Source of the DNA: Orientallactaga sibirica
Lineage: Eukaryota > Chordata > Mammalia > Rodentia > Dipodidae
Reading direction: 5' to 3'
NCBI GenBank assembly: GCA_036365145.1
Contig: JAEOAD010000015.1
Location: forward strand, 1,798,001 to 1,862,000
DNA length: 64,000 nt
Shown here: positions 36,740 through 47,702 of the stretch, in pieces
How positions within the stretch are numbered: the first letter of the stretch is position 1
Layout: each line of letters starts with the position of its first letter
Program-made: the position numbers and the translations under genes
The notes under the pieces: generated by a model
Database searches by the model: none
What the model saw: only the letters and a program-made list of their open reading frames with translations
What the model was told of the DNA's origin: nothing

Positions 36740-36843
36740 GAACTGGAATTCACTTAGTCTCAGGCTGGCTTCAAACTTACAGAGATCTTCCTATTTCAGT
36801 ATCCCTAGTGCTGGTATTAAAGGTGTGTGCCACCATGCCCAGC
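36740..36843 (-). repeat. B1 SINE, partial
   Basis: CTGGAATTCACTTAGTCTCA, CTAGTGCTGGTATTAAAGGT, CCACCATGCCCAGCT. Confidence 0.8.
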
Positions 36844-37264
36844 TGAATGATATTTTTGATGTGATCCTGTTTCTGTTTGCCAGTATTTGTTGAGAATGTT
36901 TGCTTCTATGTTCATGATCTGTAATTTTGTTGTTGTTGTTGTATCTTTATCTGGTTTTGATATCTGAATAATACTGGCTTCATAAAATGAGCTAGATAGT
37001 GTTCCTCTTTGCCTAGATTATAAAGATAGTTTGAGAAGCATTGTTGTTAATTCTTCTGTAAAGGTCTAATATAATTAATTCATCAGTAACTCCATCTTGG
37101 CCTGGACTTTTTAAAGTTGGGTGATGGTTTTAGTAACTACTTTAATACTATTACTTGTTATAGTTCTGCTTAAATGGTTTATCTCATCTTAATTGTGGTA
37201 GGTCATATTGTCTTGAAATTACAATTTCTTTTAGATTTTTCAACTAAGTGGAACATATTTTTAA

Positions 37265-37592
37265 ATTTGTTTGTGTAAGTGTATATGTATGTATGCATGT
37301 GTTTCATGTGTGTATAGGAATGCATGTGCCATGGCTCTCATGTTCAGGTCAGTGGATAACCTTGGGGTGTCTCTCTTCTCCTTCCATCTTCTCCTGGGAG
37401 AGGGTCTATTATTGTTCTGCTGCTGGTGTATTTGAGCTTGCAGATCTTTCTGGCTTTGCCTCCCATTGTCATGGCTGTGATGGAGATATGTGTGGGCCAC
37501 TTTATGTCCAGCTTTATGTGAGTGCTAAGGAAAATCAGATAATAGTGGAAGTGTTACAATCAAATGTTTTTAACTGCTAAGCCAGCTCCCCA
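37265..37592 (-). repeat. B3-like SINE
   Basis: TG-rich end (37274-37320), ATGTTCAGGTCAGTGGATAA, TATTGTTCTGCTGCTGGTGT, ending AACTGCTAAGCCAGCTCCCC. Confidence 0.65.
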
Positions 37593-37996
37593 TCTTGGAG
37601 TATATGCTTTTAAGGTATGTCTTTATGATTTTCTGTATTTCTCTGGTATCTATCATAATGGCTCCATATTTATTTCTAAGTTTATTGATTTGGGTCTTCT
37701 TTCTATTTCTTTGGGTTAGTTTTGCTAAAGGTGTATTTATCTTGTTCATTCTTTCAACAACCAACTTTTGTATCATTGATTCTTGGTATTGCTTATTGGT
37801 TACTATTTCATTAATTTCTGCCCTATGCTTGACTATATATTTTCATTTACTGACTTTTGACATGGCCTGTTCTTTTCCAAGATACCATTAATTCGTCTTT
37901 TTTGACCTGTCTAATTTCTTAATATAGATACTTACAACTACAAACATTCCTATTAGAATTGCCTTCTTTGTATCCCCTGCATTTTACTATGTTATT

Positions 37997-38010
37997 TTTT
38001 AAAATATATT

Positions 38011-38053
<43 letters not shown>

Positions 38054-38252
38054 TCTATGAGAGATAGAACACAGAGAGAAAGAAGAAGGCAGGAATAGAG
38101 AATGTAGACATGCCAGGACTTCCTGCCACTGCAAATGAACTCCAGAAGCATGTGCCACTTTGTGCATGTGGAAGTGAGTACTGGAGAATCAAACCTGGGC
38201 AGTCAGGCTTTGCAAGCAAGCCCCTTTAAATGCAGAACCATCTGTCCAGCCC
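37997..38252 (-). repeat. B2-like SINE with (TTTA)n
   Basis: Antisense: thirteen or so TTTA units (38004-38055), GCAAATGAACTCCAGAAGCA, head GAACCATCTGTCCAGCCC. The L1 string TATGTT(A/G)T is repeated at both edges. Confidence 0.85.
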
Positions 38253-38325
38253 ATGTTGTATTTTATTGTCTTTGGGATCTAGGAATTATTTGATTTCTTC
38301 AGTCAGTGCTTAATGAAAGATCATA

Positions 38326-39400
38326 CATGTAACAAAGTGAGAAAGCACCTGAAAATAAGGCAGGAAAGTGCCTAGACAAGAAGAAACTCTCACTTCCCAG
38401 AGGGAGAAGTTACCAAAGCAAGAACCAGGAGGGTCTGTTGCCAGGAGAATGAATAGCCAGAAGAGAGTAAAACACACATGCCAGGCCCATTTATATAAGT
38501 CATACATCCCATTAGAATGCCCCTTGTGATCAGAATCATGTGTGTTAGGAGAGGCTTGATTGTTTGTTGGATTCAAGGGGATGACTCAGGAGGGGCCAGC
38601 CCACCCAGGTGTACTCAGCTAAGAAAGAAGCAGGAATTTGTTTCTAGGAAGTATTACTTGCAGCCATCTTGGATGAAACTGGATCAGACACAGGTTCTAG
38701 TCCTTCCAGGGTAGACAAGGTGGCATCCATGTTCTCCTTGGACCTTTGTCCCTGGCTCACTGCCTATAAAATTTTTATATTGCTTGTTCCTCTTTCAGTT
38801 ATGTTTGATATGCAAGTATCATAGTAACAAATTAACAATGGTCTCTTGACTTCAATAACTTGATGGGTAAATAAGCAAGGCTGCTATATAGTGTAGTAGG
38901 ATTTCAGGTACTCATAAGTGGGAGGGAAGTAAGGTGTGTTAGGATAAGAACAAACACTAACTTTGAAAGAGATGATGGTGGGAAAGGATCTGGAAGAGGA
39001 AAGTTGGGACACTGTTAGTTTCCACCAATTTTGGAAATTGTTGAGTCTAGGGATGATTGTGATGATGAAATATAAAAAGGGATTAAGGAAGGGAGAGTGT
39101 GAAGAGGTTGGAATGGACAGAAAGTATCTGAATTGTGAGTGTGAAGAGTAGTAGAGAGACCGCAATACTATAGTGGGTGAAAAAAAAATAACAGTCCCAT
39201 AATCCCACTGAGCAATGTGCAAACCCAAACAAAGCCAGCATGGAATATATTTGTAAGGGTGGAAGTTAAGAAAAAGAGGTCCCAGAAAATTAAAAGTATC
39301 AAAAATGACAAAAGTTAGCTCTAACACACAAATGATCAAAAAAGTCAAGATATATTAATACAACAAATCTAAAATATCAGTATTTCTTCCTCAGTGGGAT
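38326..39400. other. Unassigned island, LTR-like at left
   Basis: About 1.1 kb that matches none of the L1, SINE or LTR families I recognise. The left half (to about 38850) has CATTTATATAAGTC and TGCCTATAAAATTTT, which are TATA-like. The minus strand holds a 154-codon frame (39348-38884) rich in Leu, Phe, Ser and Tyr with no motif I recognise. An ERV fragment is my best guess. Confidence 0.35.
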
Positions 39401-40022
39401 GGATTTTGAATTTTTCCTCTCCCTGTCATGTTTTACTTTAGCAACCTGCCATAATATGGGAGGTACAATTTGCACTTTTTGTTCAAACCTATAGAACAAG
39501 ATTTAGAGACTATACTCCTTCAGTAGTGACCATACCAGTTACTTTTTGAGGTGTGTTTTTAGCCTACCAACACTGGGTTATGAAGATAGCTGTCTACTTG
39601 GTGCACTATTAGTCTGGCTTGGGACAGCTTTTTTCAGTGCTGTGTGGGGTAGAGGTGAGTGAGAGCCTTTGGCTTCCTGAAATATTAGGTAGTCCCAGTG
39701 GTGCTGGTATATTGGGAAGAGGAGGTTGTGGAATGTTGTCTGGTGGTGTTCTCACAGAGCTCAGCTGGTTCATGTTCTTCTGGTCTTTCAAGGTTTGTGT
39801 ATGGGCATGTCCCTGTAGTTTCTATTGTTCTCTCTAAGGGGCATATGTATATAATTTGGAGAGACATTTTGATGAGGATACCCACCCAACTTGTCCAGAG
39901 AACAATGAGGTCTTCTCTCTGGGAGTTGAGTTTCTTGCCTGTGGAGCACTGACTTGGTTCCCAGCCCCAGTTATAAGCTCTCTCCCACTGATTGGGCCTC
40001 ATGTCTAATCAGAGGACAGTTG
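39401..40022 (-). mobile_element. L1 3' UTR-like sequence left of the MaLR
   Basis: From about 39840 the sequence (GGCATATGTATATAATTTGG, CCCAGCCCCAGTTATAAGCT, CTAATCAGAGGACAGTTGGT) parallels the L1 3' UTR at 27200-27340. It continues at 42015. 39401-39840 is less clear. Confidence 0.5.
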
Positions 40023-40027
40023 GTTAC

Positions 40028-40382
40028 TGTAACAGACAGCTTCAAGTTCACTGAGATGAACTTCCAGACCAGGTACAGTTATGGAGGAAGGGATATTATT
40101 TATTGAAGCTTACAGATCCAGGGGAAGTTCCATAATGGCAGAAGAAGTTGGCCTGTCTTCACAGGACCAGGCAAGAGAGCAAAGCCACAAGCCACACAGC
40201 ACAGCACACTTCAGGAACTCCCTCTAAGCACACTTTGCATATCTTTACAATGGAATCTCAAACCCACCACCACACCTTAAGATCATCCCAGTGACATTGC
40301 CTCTAGCAAGGTGGCTGCAGATGCAAACTATAAACTAATAAAACACTGAATATATTGGGGGACATATATTCAAACTATCACA
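40028..40382 (-). repeat. MaLR 3' LTR
   Basis: TGTAACAGACAGCTTCAAGT at the left edge, ATTCAAACTATCACA at the right. TG..CA on both strands. Confidence 0.9.
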
Positions 40383-40400
40383 TTCCACCCCTGGCCCCCA
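40383..40400 (-). promoter_or_regulatory. MaLR polypurine tract
   Basis: On the minus strand TGGGGGCCAGGGGTGGAA abuts the LTR start. This is where plus-strand DNA synthesis would start. A second similar block follows at 40405-40424. Confidence 0.7.
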
Positions 40401-41574
40401 ATAGATTTAGCCCCTGGCCCCCAATAGATTTATAACTATCACACATTGTAAATTGTACTCAGTCCAATTTCAAAGGTTCTCATATTCTTGACCAACTTAA
40501 GATAGTGAGTCCTGTAAAATTAAACAAGTTAAATACTTTCAACATGTAAAGGCACAGAGTAAAGATTTTTAACTGGTATAAGGCATAGCTAGGAAAGACT
40601 AGAATAATGCAAACTCAACCACCATCAGCAGTAATTAAACTTCTGCAGTTCAAGTTCAATATAACCTGAGACTGACAGTCTCCAGGTTTTCCAATTCTGC
40701 CCCTCCAGCTGGGCAGAGTAGCCAGGGAAAACTTTCATCCCATGCCAACACTGCACTCCATGGTAGCCCTTTTTCATAGTCCTGGTATATCCAAAACATC
40801 TTCAGGTCTCCATGAAAATCACAGTCCATCTTCCAAAGGCTCTTCCAGCCTATTCCTGAGGGTCTTTATGCTCTGCCTCATGCTGCATCTCAGCAGCGGC
40901 TCCTGGAACTGTGTGCAATTCATGACCACTCCATGAATTTTTCATCCTTCCCAAACTAATACCAGATGTGCAGGACACAGCCATATTCTTAATCCAGGGA
41001 TGAAATAAGTCATAGCTTTGAAAAGCAGGTTCCTTCTCCAGTCAACTCTTTCCAAAAGAGTTTGCATTTCTAACAGTCTTTCCTCAGGCATCCTCTCCAT
41101 TGTTTTAATGGAAAGCATTTGGGCCACCTTCCTTAAGATTGCTCATGTAGTTGACAATAGCAGCTCCACTAACCTAAAACCAGTCTCAGTGCCTCTAATT
41201 TAATTTACTTGAGGTTTTCCAACTTAAAATCTTAAGTCTCTCAGTCCAATATCTTTAGCCAAGCACATCAGTCCATTACAAATTTAACCTTGATCAAACT
41301 TTCTGGGCCTGGATAGCAGAACGCAGTCATCCCTTATGCCAGTGGCCCAGTTCCAACAAAGTCCTCTGCAGTCTTTCCTTCCCCTTAGAAAGCCCATAAG
41401 CCAAGCCTCGAAGTTTAATACTGTCTGCACTTAGCATTCTCAATCTCTTATCAGAATAGTTCATAATACTTGGCTTATCATTCCAGAAGACATCTTCAGT
41501 TGCAAGCACCAAGTCCATGCCCATTCCTCTAAAACAAAAGTTCCAAAAGATGAACATCCACATAATCAGGTTCA

Positions 41575-41594
41575 TCTCACCCCACTCTCGGTAC
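41575..41594 (-). promoter_or_regulatory. MaLR primer-binding site (tRNA-Leu type)
   Basis: On the minus strand GTGGTACCGAGAGTGGGG follows the 5' LTR after AAA. It resembles the tRNA-Leu site of ERVL/MaLR elements. Confidence 0.75.
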
Positions 41595-41599
41595 CACTT

Positions 41600-41955
41600 T
41601 TGTAACAGACAGCTTCAAGTTCGCTGAGATGAACTTCCAGACCAGGCACGGTTATAGAGGAAGGGATATTATTTATTGAAGCTTACAGATCCAGGGGAAG
41701 TTCCATAATGGCAGAAGAAGCTGGCCTGTCTTCACAGGACTAGGCAAGAGAGCAAAGCCACAAGCCACACATCACAGCACACTTCAGGAACTCCTTCTAG
41801 GCACATTTTGCATATCTTTAGATTGAAATCTCAAACCCACCATCACACCTTAAGATCCACCCAGTGACATTGCCTCTAGCAAGGTGGCTGCAGATGCAAA
41901 CTATAAATTAATAAAACACTGAATATATTGGGGGCCATATATTCAAACTATCACA
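41600..41955 (-). repeat. MaLR 5' LTR
   Basis: Same ends as the 3' LTR, a few percent different by eye. Confidence 0.9.
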
Positions 41956-42014
41956 TTCCACCCTTGGACCCCAATAGATTTAGCTCCTGGCCCCCAATAG
42001 ATTTATAACTATGA

Positions 42015-43326
42015 GTTACCCACAAAGACTGTATTGCACAAGTGTGTACTTCTTGTCCATCTGGTAGATTGTGTAGTTTGCAGGGTCCTGTTGGTGATCA
42101 TTATCACATAGTAGCTTCCATAGCACTTTCTAGCTACATGAGGGCTTTTCAGGAGAGAATAGATTTTGTCTCAGTTCCCACATGGTCTCTTGATGGTCTG
42201 GGATGGCAGATTATGGTATCTTCAGCAATAGGGTCTTACCATTGAGTTCAGTTGAGGAACAAGGTGCTTGACAATGGCTTACATTGTGTTGGGAACTTCA
42301 TGGATTTCCCTGGCCAATTGCTTACTATGGGGGTGGTGGTAACTCAGCTCTGGTCCTGGGATTCATAAGCCAGAGTCCATGGTTTTAGGATTAAGTTTTC
42401 TCCCTTTTTACTGGGTATATTGGTCTGATACGTCCACCTCCCTTAATTGGTGGTTATATCTTGTATACTGGTATCCCAGAGGGAGGTTCTTAATGTACTA
42501 AGTATTTTAATCTTTAGTTTTATGTAGTTACGTTCCCCACCCTCCCTTCCCCCACATCCCTATTCCCCTGCTCCAATATCCTTTACCTATATTAGTATGG
42601 CTGATATCCCCTCCTCTCCTTTCTTCCTGTTTTCATGTTTTTCTGGTTTCATTCTAGTTGTGTGACCATAGTCCTAATGCTTACTGCCCCTTGCTCTCTT
42701 TTCAGCCTGCCCTTTTTAGGAGCCACTTATTAGAGAAAACATTGGTGTTTGACTTTCTTAGACTGTGTGACCTTGCTTAGGATGATATTTTCCAAGTACA
42801 ACCATTTTTCTGCAACTTTCATTATTTCATATTTCCTTACTGCTGAATATAATTCCACTGTGTATATGTACCACATCTTCATTATCCATTCATCATGGCC
42901 ACCTGGGTTGATTCTAATTCCTAGCTATTGTGAATAGAGAGACAATAAACATCGTTGAGCAAGTATCTCTAAAGAAAATAGTGGAGTCATTAGGGTAACT
43001 GCCCAGGAGTGGAATATCTGGGTCAGATAGTAGATCTATTTGCATCTTTTTTAGGACTCTATACTGATTTCCATAGTGGTTGTACAAGCTTGCACTCCCA
43101 CCAGCAGTTAATGACGGTTCCTGTTTCCCCACATTCTTGCCAACATTTGTTGTCATTTGATTTTTTTATGACTGCCGTCCTTAATGGAGTAAGGTGGAAC
43201 CTAAAAGTTGTTTTAATTTTCATTTCTCTGATCACTAAAGATGTTCAACATTTCTTTAAGTGCTTACTGGTCATTTATATTATTTCCTACAAGAATTCTC
43301 TGTTCAGTTCTCTGACCCATTTTTTT
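42015..43326 (-). mobile_element. Old L1: 3' UTR and ORF2 end
   Basis: 3' UTR to about 42680, then complement of the ORF2 C-terminus: the frame 43156-42914 reads PSLTAGGSASLYNHYGNQYR and LSDPDIPLLGSYPNDSTIFF. It continues at 43815-43850 and, after the ERV, at 62806-62880. Confidence 0.75.
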
Positions 43327-43814
43327 AAACTTTTTCTTGACAGCTTCCATAAATATAGATAATAAACCATTAAAATTCTCTCCCAACCTCATTTCCCCCT
43401 CTCAAATCCACCCTCCATCAAATCCCCTCCTCCTTTCAACTAATATCTCTTTTATCATCAAAATAAATGTCATAATCTTTTCCTTGTGTTATGAAGATCT
43501 TATGTAGGTAATGTCAGACACTGCAAGGTCATGAATATCAAGGCCATTTTGTGTCTGGAAGATTGCATTTTAAGCAGTCCTACACTTTTTTTCTCTTACA
43601 TTCTTTCTATCACTTCTTCTGCAATGGACCCTGAGCCTTGAAAGTTGTGATAGAGATGTCTCAGTGCTGAATACTACACTGTCATTTCTTCTTAGCACTA
43701 TGGTGACTTTTGAGTCATCCAGTGGTCACCACCATCTGAAAAGAGAAGCTTCTCTAACCAAAACTGAGAGTAGCATTAATATATGGGTATAAACAATAAA
43801 AAAATGCTTTCAGG
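43327..43814 (-). mobile_element. 5'-truncated L1 3' UTR with TSD
   Basis: Antisense L1 3' UTR (TCAGACACTGCAAGGTCATG, CTTCTGCAATGGACCCTGAG, CCATCTGAAAAGAGAAGC). CTCTG(A/T)CCCATTTTTTT flanks it at 43310-43326 and 43815-43831. Confidence 0.85.
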
Positions 43815-43845
43815 CTCTGTCCCATTTTTTTAGTTTGATGTTTTA

Positions 43846-43973
43846 TATTTTTAAAAAATATTTTATTTACTTATTTGCAAGCAGGGGGGGGGGAATGGGT
43901 GCACCAGGGTCTCCAGCTGGTGAAAACAAGCTCCAGATGCATATGCCACTTTGTGCATCTGGCTTTATGTGGG
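43846..43973 (-). repeat. B2-like SINE, left half (ERV target)
   Basis: TTACTTATTTGCAAGCAGGG, CTCCAGATGCATATGCCACT, CATCTGGCTTTATGTGGG. The right half is at 62732-62805 (TACTGGGGAATTGATCCTGG, head CCATCTTTCCAGCCC). The ERV sits between them. Confidence 0.92.
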
Positions 43974-44375
43974 TACCAGTTTCCTGCCGGCAGGTAGAGC
44001 TGAAGAAAGAGCTGATACAGCAGCTCCTCTTGGGGCTGAGCAGGATGATGGGTGTCAGCGGCCCAGACCCCCTCCTCTAAAACACCGGAGAGAAAAAACA
44101 CACTGGGCCGGGAGTCTTGTCGAGGCAGGAACTTGTTTTATTGTAGTAGGAAGGTGTTTATATAGCTTTGAGAAAGAGGGTGGGCCTCAGGATGGATAAA
44201 GGTGTAAAGGCCAATAGTATTTCACCACATCAGCAGTAGCTGGGTGAACGCAGTTTTGGCTTAGGATTTGCTGAGTCACTCCCAAGCAGAAGTAGGCCAA
44301 AGACAGGTCGCTAAACTCTAGTAAGACTCAGGAAGTTCCACTAGGCCTCACACCTGGGCCTCCTAGGGCCCAACA
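43974..44375 (-). repeat. ERV 3' LTR
   Basis: On the minus strand it starts TGTTGGGCCCTAGGAGGCCC. A TATA box (TATATAAA, 44157-44164) precedes the poly-A signal AATAAA (44137-44142) by about 20 bp. 402 bp long, with about 28 bp near 44075-44105 that the 5' LTR lacks. The left terminal dinucleotide is TA where TG is expected. Confidence 0.9.
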
Positions 44376-44387
44376 TCTCCCCCTTTT
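44376..44387 (-). promoter_or_regulatory. ERV polypurine tract
   Basis: AAAAGGGGGAGA on the minus strand, directly before the 3' LTR. Confidence 0.88.
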
Positions 44388-44539
44388 GTTTTTGTAAGAA
44401 CGGCAGAGATCATGGCCTCTGTCTTAGGTTGTCCCCCTCTGGGGATCTTACCCGTCACTGGGTACCATGTCTCTAACCCATTGAAAATCCACTCCATGAC
44501 CTGTCTTAGGTTGTCTCAGCCTGTCTGAGATCTTACCTG

Positions 44540-44923
44540 TCATTGGCTCCATGGAGGGCGGGGGAGGGACATTAGGAGGACAGCCAGTGAGAGGAAAAGC
44601 CCAGCTCCTGAGTTGTGAGCCTGTGGTATTTTGACCTGATGAAGTTTAATTGCCTCTAGCTGTTGGTGAATGAATTGTGTAATCATATTAATTACACAGG
44701 GCCCGACAGTGAGGATAAGAAGAAGGAGAAGGAGGGGTCTAAGGGGAGGGAAAAGGTAGGGTAAAAAGCCATGTAAGCCCGTCCACAGTGGGTTTTGTTG
44801 GAAGTCTCGTCTTCTCCTCTCCAAAACTTCCTGGAGCTTTTTGATTTTGTCCTGAACGATTCCCAATCTATTGGCATAAAAAGAGCACTTTTCCTGTAAG
44901 ACCTGGGGAAGAAACAGAGGCAC
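44540..44923 (-). pseudogene. ERV env transmembrane subunit remnant
   Basis: A 127-codon open piece. After a vestige of the Cys motif (LQEKCSFYANRLGIVQDKIK, with a single Cys where the family has a CC pair) come a charged stretch (KLQEVLERRRRDFQQNPLW), a membrane span (LRPLLLLLLILTVGPCVINM) and a cytoplasmic tail (ITQFIHQQLEAIKLHQVK). The arrangement is that of gammaretroviral and type D envelope TM subunits. The surface subunit, fusion peptide and N-terminal heptad are absent, so there was a deletion between integrase and this piece. It lies about 150 bp upstream of the polypurine tract, the normal place for the env end. No function can be expected. Confidence 0.85.
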
Positions 44924-44949
44924 AGTTCTCAGGGGTGGAACACTCCCTG

Positions 44950-45148
44950 GAGAGTTGATTGTTATTGTCCCCTTGTTCGGGTAAATATTTTAGGTCTCTT
45001 GCTGGTACCCAAATGGGTCTTTTTTCCTCTTGAGGAAAGACACATCTAAACCCTCTCCCTGCTGTGAGGAGGGGGTCTGGTCCTCTCCAGGCCCCAGTCA
45101 ATGGGTCCCTCCATTTGACCCAGATGGAGCTGTAGGTAACAGCGGAGG
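44950..45148 (-). pseudogene. ERV integrase C-terminal remnant
   Basis: In the frame 45101-44868, WRGPDPLLTAGRGFRCVFPQ and EEKRPIWVPARDLK match the C-terminal DNA-binding part of betaretroviral integrase. It is the direct continuation of the integrase at 52699-53300, from which L1 copy 2 separates it. Just downstream the pol-env junction has been lost. Confidence 0.82.
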
Positions 45149-45160
45149 CCCAATGTTTTT
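45149..45160. repeat. Left TSD of L1 copy 2
   Basis: CCCAATGTTTTT, repeated at 52687-52698. Confidence 0.88.
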
Positions 45161-46611
45161 TTTTTAATTATTTTTATTGACTTTTAATCTTACATACCAA
45201 AAAAACCCCACCTGTTATTTCCCTCCCCTCCCCCATTCCACTTTAGAACTCTGGTCTCCATCATATCCCCTCCCTTTCTCCATTAGTCTCTCTCCCAGTT
45301 TGATGACATCATCTTTCTCTTCTATTTTGAGGGTCTTGCAAAGGTATTGCTAGGCACTGCAAGATCATGGATATCGAGGCCAATTTCTGTCTGGGCAGCT
45401 GCATAGTAAGAGGTCATATCCTTCCTTTGGCTCTTCCATTCTATCCGCCCCCTCTTCCGCAATGGTCCCTGAGCCACTGGAGGATGTGACAGAGGTGTTT
45501 CAGTGCTAGGCACTCCTTCATCCCTTCTTCTCAGCACTATGTTGCCTTTTGGGTCATCCCAGTGGTCATCACCATCTGAAAAGAGAAGCTTCTCTAGCCA
45601 GAAGTGAGAGTAGCATTAATATGTGGACATGAACATTTAGTGTAGTGTCCCCAGGGCAGCTTGGTGGGAATAATATATACATTTAGTCAGACATGAGCAG
45701 GCTTATACCCCCAAGGCTCATGACCTCACCTACCATAGACTTTTACTTAGGTTTTTCAGTACCGGGTATGTATTCCCTCCCGTAGAGAGGGCCTTCAGTC
45801 CAATAATGGAGCAGTTGGTTACCCCAAGAGTAGACACACCACTATTGCACCCGTTCAGTCATTGGGCCTGTCTGGCCATGCTTGAATATTCAGCATCCAC
45901 TATTTTCACTGTTGATGGCTTCTGTCTCCCATATGCCGCGTGCAGTGCAGCTTTTTCCAGCTTTCAGTTGGCTGGTCTACAGGGAGAAGGTTTTCTGCTC
46001 AGCACCAGCTTGCTTTCTCAGTGTCCTTGCCTCTCAGGCATGAGATGTCTTCAGCAATAGGGTCTTACTATCTATTTCTCTAGGGAAACCAAGGGCTTTG
46101 GCAAAAGCCTTAATGTTTTGGAAGCTACTGAGACCTCCTTGGCCAACAACTCACTGGAAGGTATTCCATCCCAACTACTGAAAATTTTCTAGTAACAGTC
46201 TACATCTTCTAGACGTGCCCTTATTCAAAAAAGTAATTTTACATATGTCTTATTGATAATATCTTGAGTTCAGATTGTCCCTCCCCCAGCCATTTTTTGT
46301 ATGCATTCTCTTCCCATGGCCTCGCTTACGCCATTCCCCTCCCTGTACTCAGTTCTTCTACTTACATATGTGTATTACCATACACTTAAGTCCTTACCTT
46401 TCTTCCCTCCTTTATAGCCTTTTACCCGCTTACTGGTTTCTGGTACCTATTTTTGGTTCCAGTTCATACACAAGTCTATACATTGGTAGCTAGGATCCAC
46501 ATATGAGAGAGAACATGTGAAGATTGGCTTTCTGAGCCTGGGTTACCTCACTAAGTATAATCCTTTCCAGATCCATCCATTTCCCTGCAAATTTCATAAT
46601 TTCATTTTTCT

Positions 46612-47388
46612 TTATGCTGAATAGAACTCCATTGTGTAAATGTACCACATTTTTATTATCCACTCATCTGTCGAGGGACATGTAGGCTGGTTCCATTTCC
46701 TAGCTATTGTGAATAGAGCAGCAATAAACATGGTTTTGCAAGTATCTCTAAGGTAGTGAGAAGAGTCCTCTGGATATATGCCTAGGAGTGCTATAGCTGG
46801 ATCATATGGTAAATCTATTTCTAGCTGTCTCAAGAACCTCCACACTGATTTCCACAGTGGCTGGACCAGCTTACATTCCCACCAACAGTGTAGAAGTGTT
46901 CCTGTTTTTCCGCATCCACGCCAACACTTATTGTCATTTGTTTTCTTGATGGCAGCCATTCTGACAGGAGTGATATGGAATCTCAAAGTGGTTTTAATTG
47001 GCATTTCCCTGATGGCTAAGGATGTAGAACATTTTTTTAGATGTTTATATGCCATCTGTATTTCATCTTCTCTGAATTCTCTATTTAGTTCCGTAGCCCA
47101 TTTTTTAACTGGGTTGTTTGAATTCTTGTTATTCTGTTTTTTGAGTTCTTTGTATATTCTGGATATTAATCCTCTGTCAGATGTATAACTGGCAAAGATG
47201 TTCTCCCATTCTGTAGGTTGTCTTTTTGCTCTATTCACAGTGTCCTTTGCTGTACAAAAGCTTTGTAATTTCATGAGGTTCCAGTGGTTGATTAGTGGTT
47301 TTATTCTCTGAGCAATTGGAGTTATATTCAGAAAGTCCTTGCCTATTCCAATATGTTGAAGAGTTTCCCCTACTTTTTCCTCTAGCAT
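46612..47388 (-). pseudogene. L1 ORF2 C-terminal domain (copy 2)
   Basis: A 258-codon piece, the best-kept C-terminus in this window apart from copy 3. It contains the Cys motif [18 protein letters not shown] (spacing C-x3-C-x7-H-x4-C), then [20 protein letters not shown] and [16 protein letters not shown], where it stops. In L1 ORF2p this domain helps to bind the template RNA. It is separated from the RT part by frameshifts near 47400-47700. Confidence 0.9.
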
Positions 47389-47702
47389 TTTCAGAGTTTC
47401 AGGTCTGATATTAAGGTCCCGGATCCATTTGGACTTGATTCTTGTGCAAGGAGAGAGACACGGATCTATGTTTATCCTTTTACAAACAGATGTCCAATTT
47501 TCCCAGCACCACTTGTTAAAGAGGCTATCTTTTCTCCAATGAGTATTTTTGGCGTTTTTGTCAAAAATCAGGTAGCTGTAGCTGTGTGGATTAATATTTG
47601 GGTCTTCTCTTCTGTTCCATTGATCTACCTGTCTGTCCTTGTGCCAGTACCATGCTGTTTTTGTTACTATGGCTTTGTACTATAACTTAAAATCGGGTAT
47701 GG

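Larger units (their letters stand above)
36845..38310 (-). mobile_element. Old L1 ORF2 remnant (RT and linker)
   Basis: Complement of L1 RT block 1 and the linker before it (for example GTTTGCCAGTATTTGTTGAG, and the frame 37776-37570 with ERMNKINTPLAKLTQRNRKK). It is interrupted by a B3-like SINE (37265-37592) and a B2-like SINE (37997-38252). It may be the upstream part of the L1 at 24425-26228, split by the long L1 between them. Confidence 0.75.
40028..42014 (-). mobile_element. MaLR retrotransposon with two LTRs
   Basis: Two near-identical ~355-bp LTRs (40028-40382 and 41600-41955) flank about 1.2 kb of internal sequence with no gag or pol frame, as usual for non-autonomous MaLRs that borrow ERVL proteins. 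On the minus strand the LTR starts TGTGATAGTTTGAAT and contains TTCAATAAATAATATCCC (poly-A signal). A primer-binding site and polypurine tract are present. GTTAC flanks the unit (40023-40027 and 42015-42019). There are 59 extra bases beyond the 5' LTR, see findings. Confidence 0.88.

Noticed and set aside
44075..44105. 28-bp difference between the two ERV LTRs as a sign of two unrelated solo LTRs
   Set aside because: The shared 6-bp TSD, polypurine tract, primer-binding site and ordered gag-pol-env remnants show one provirus. The difference is a local insertion or loss.
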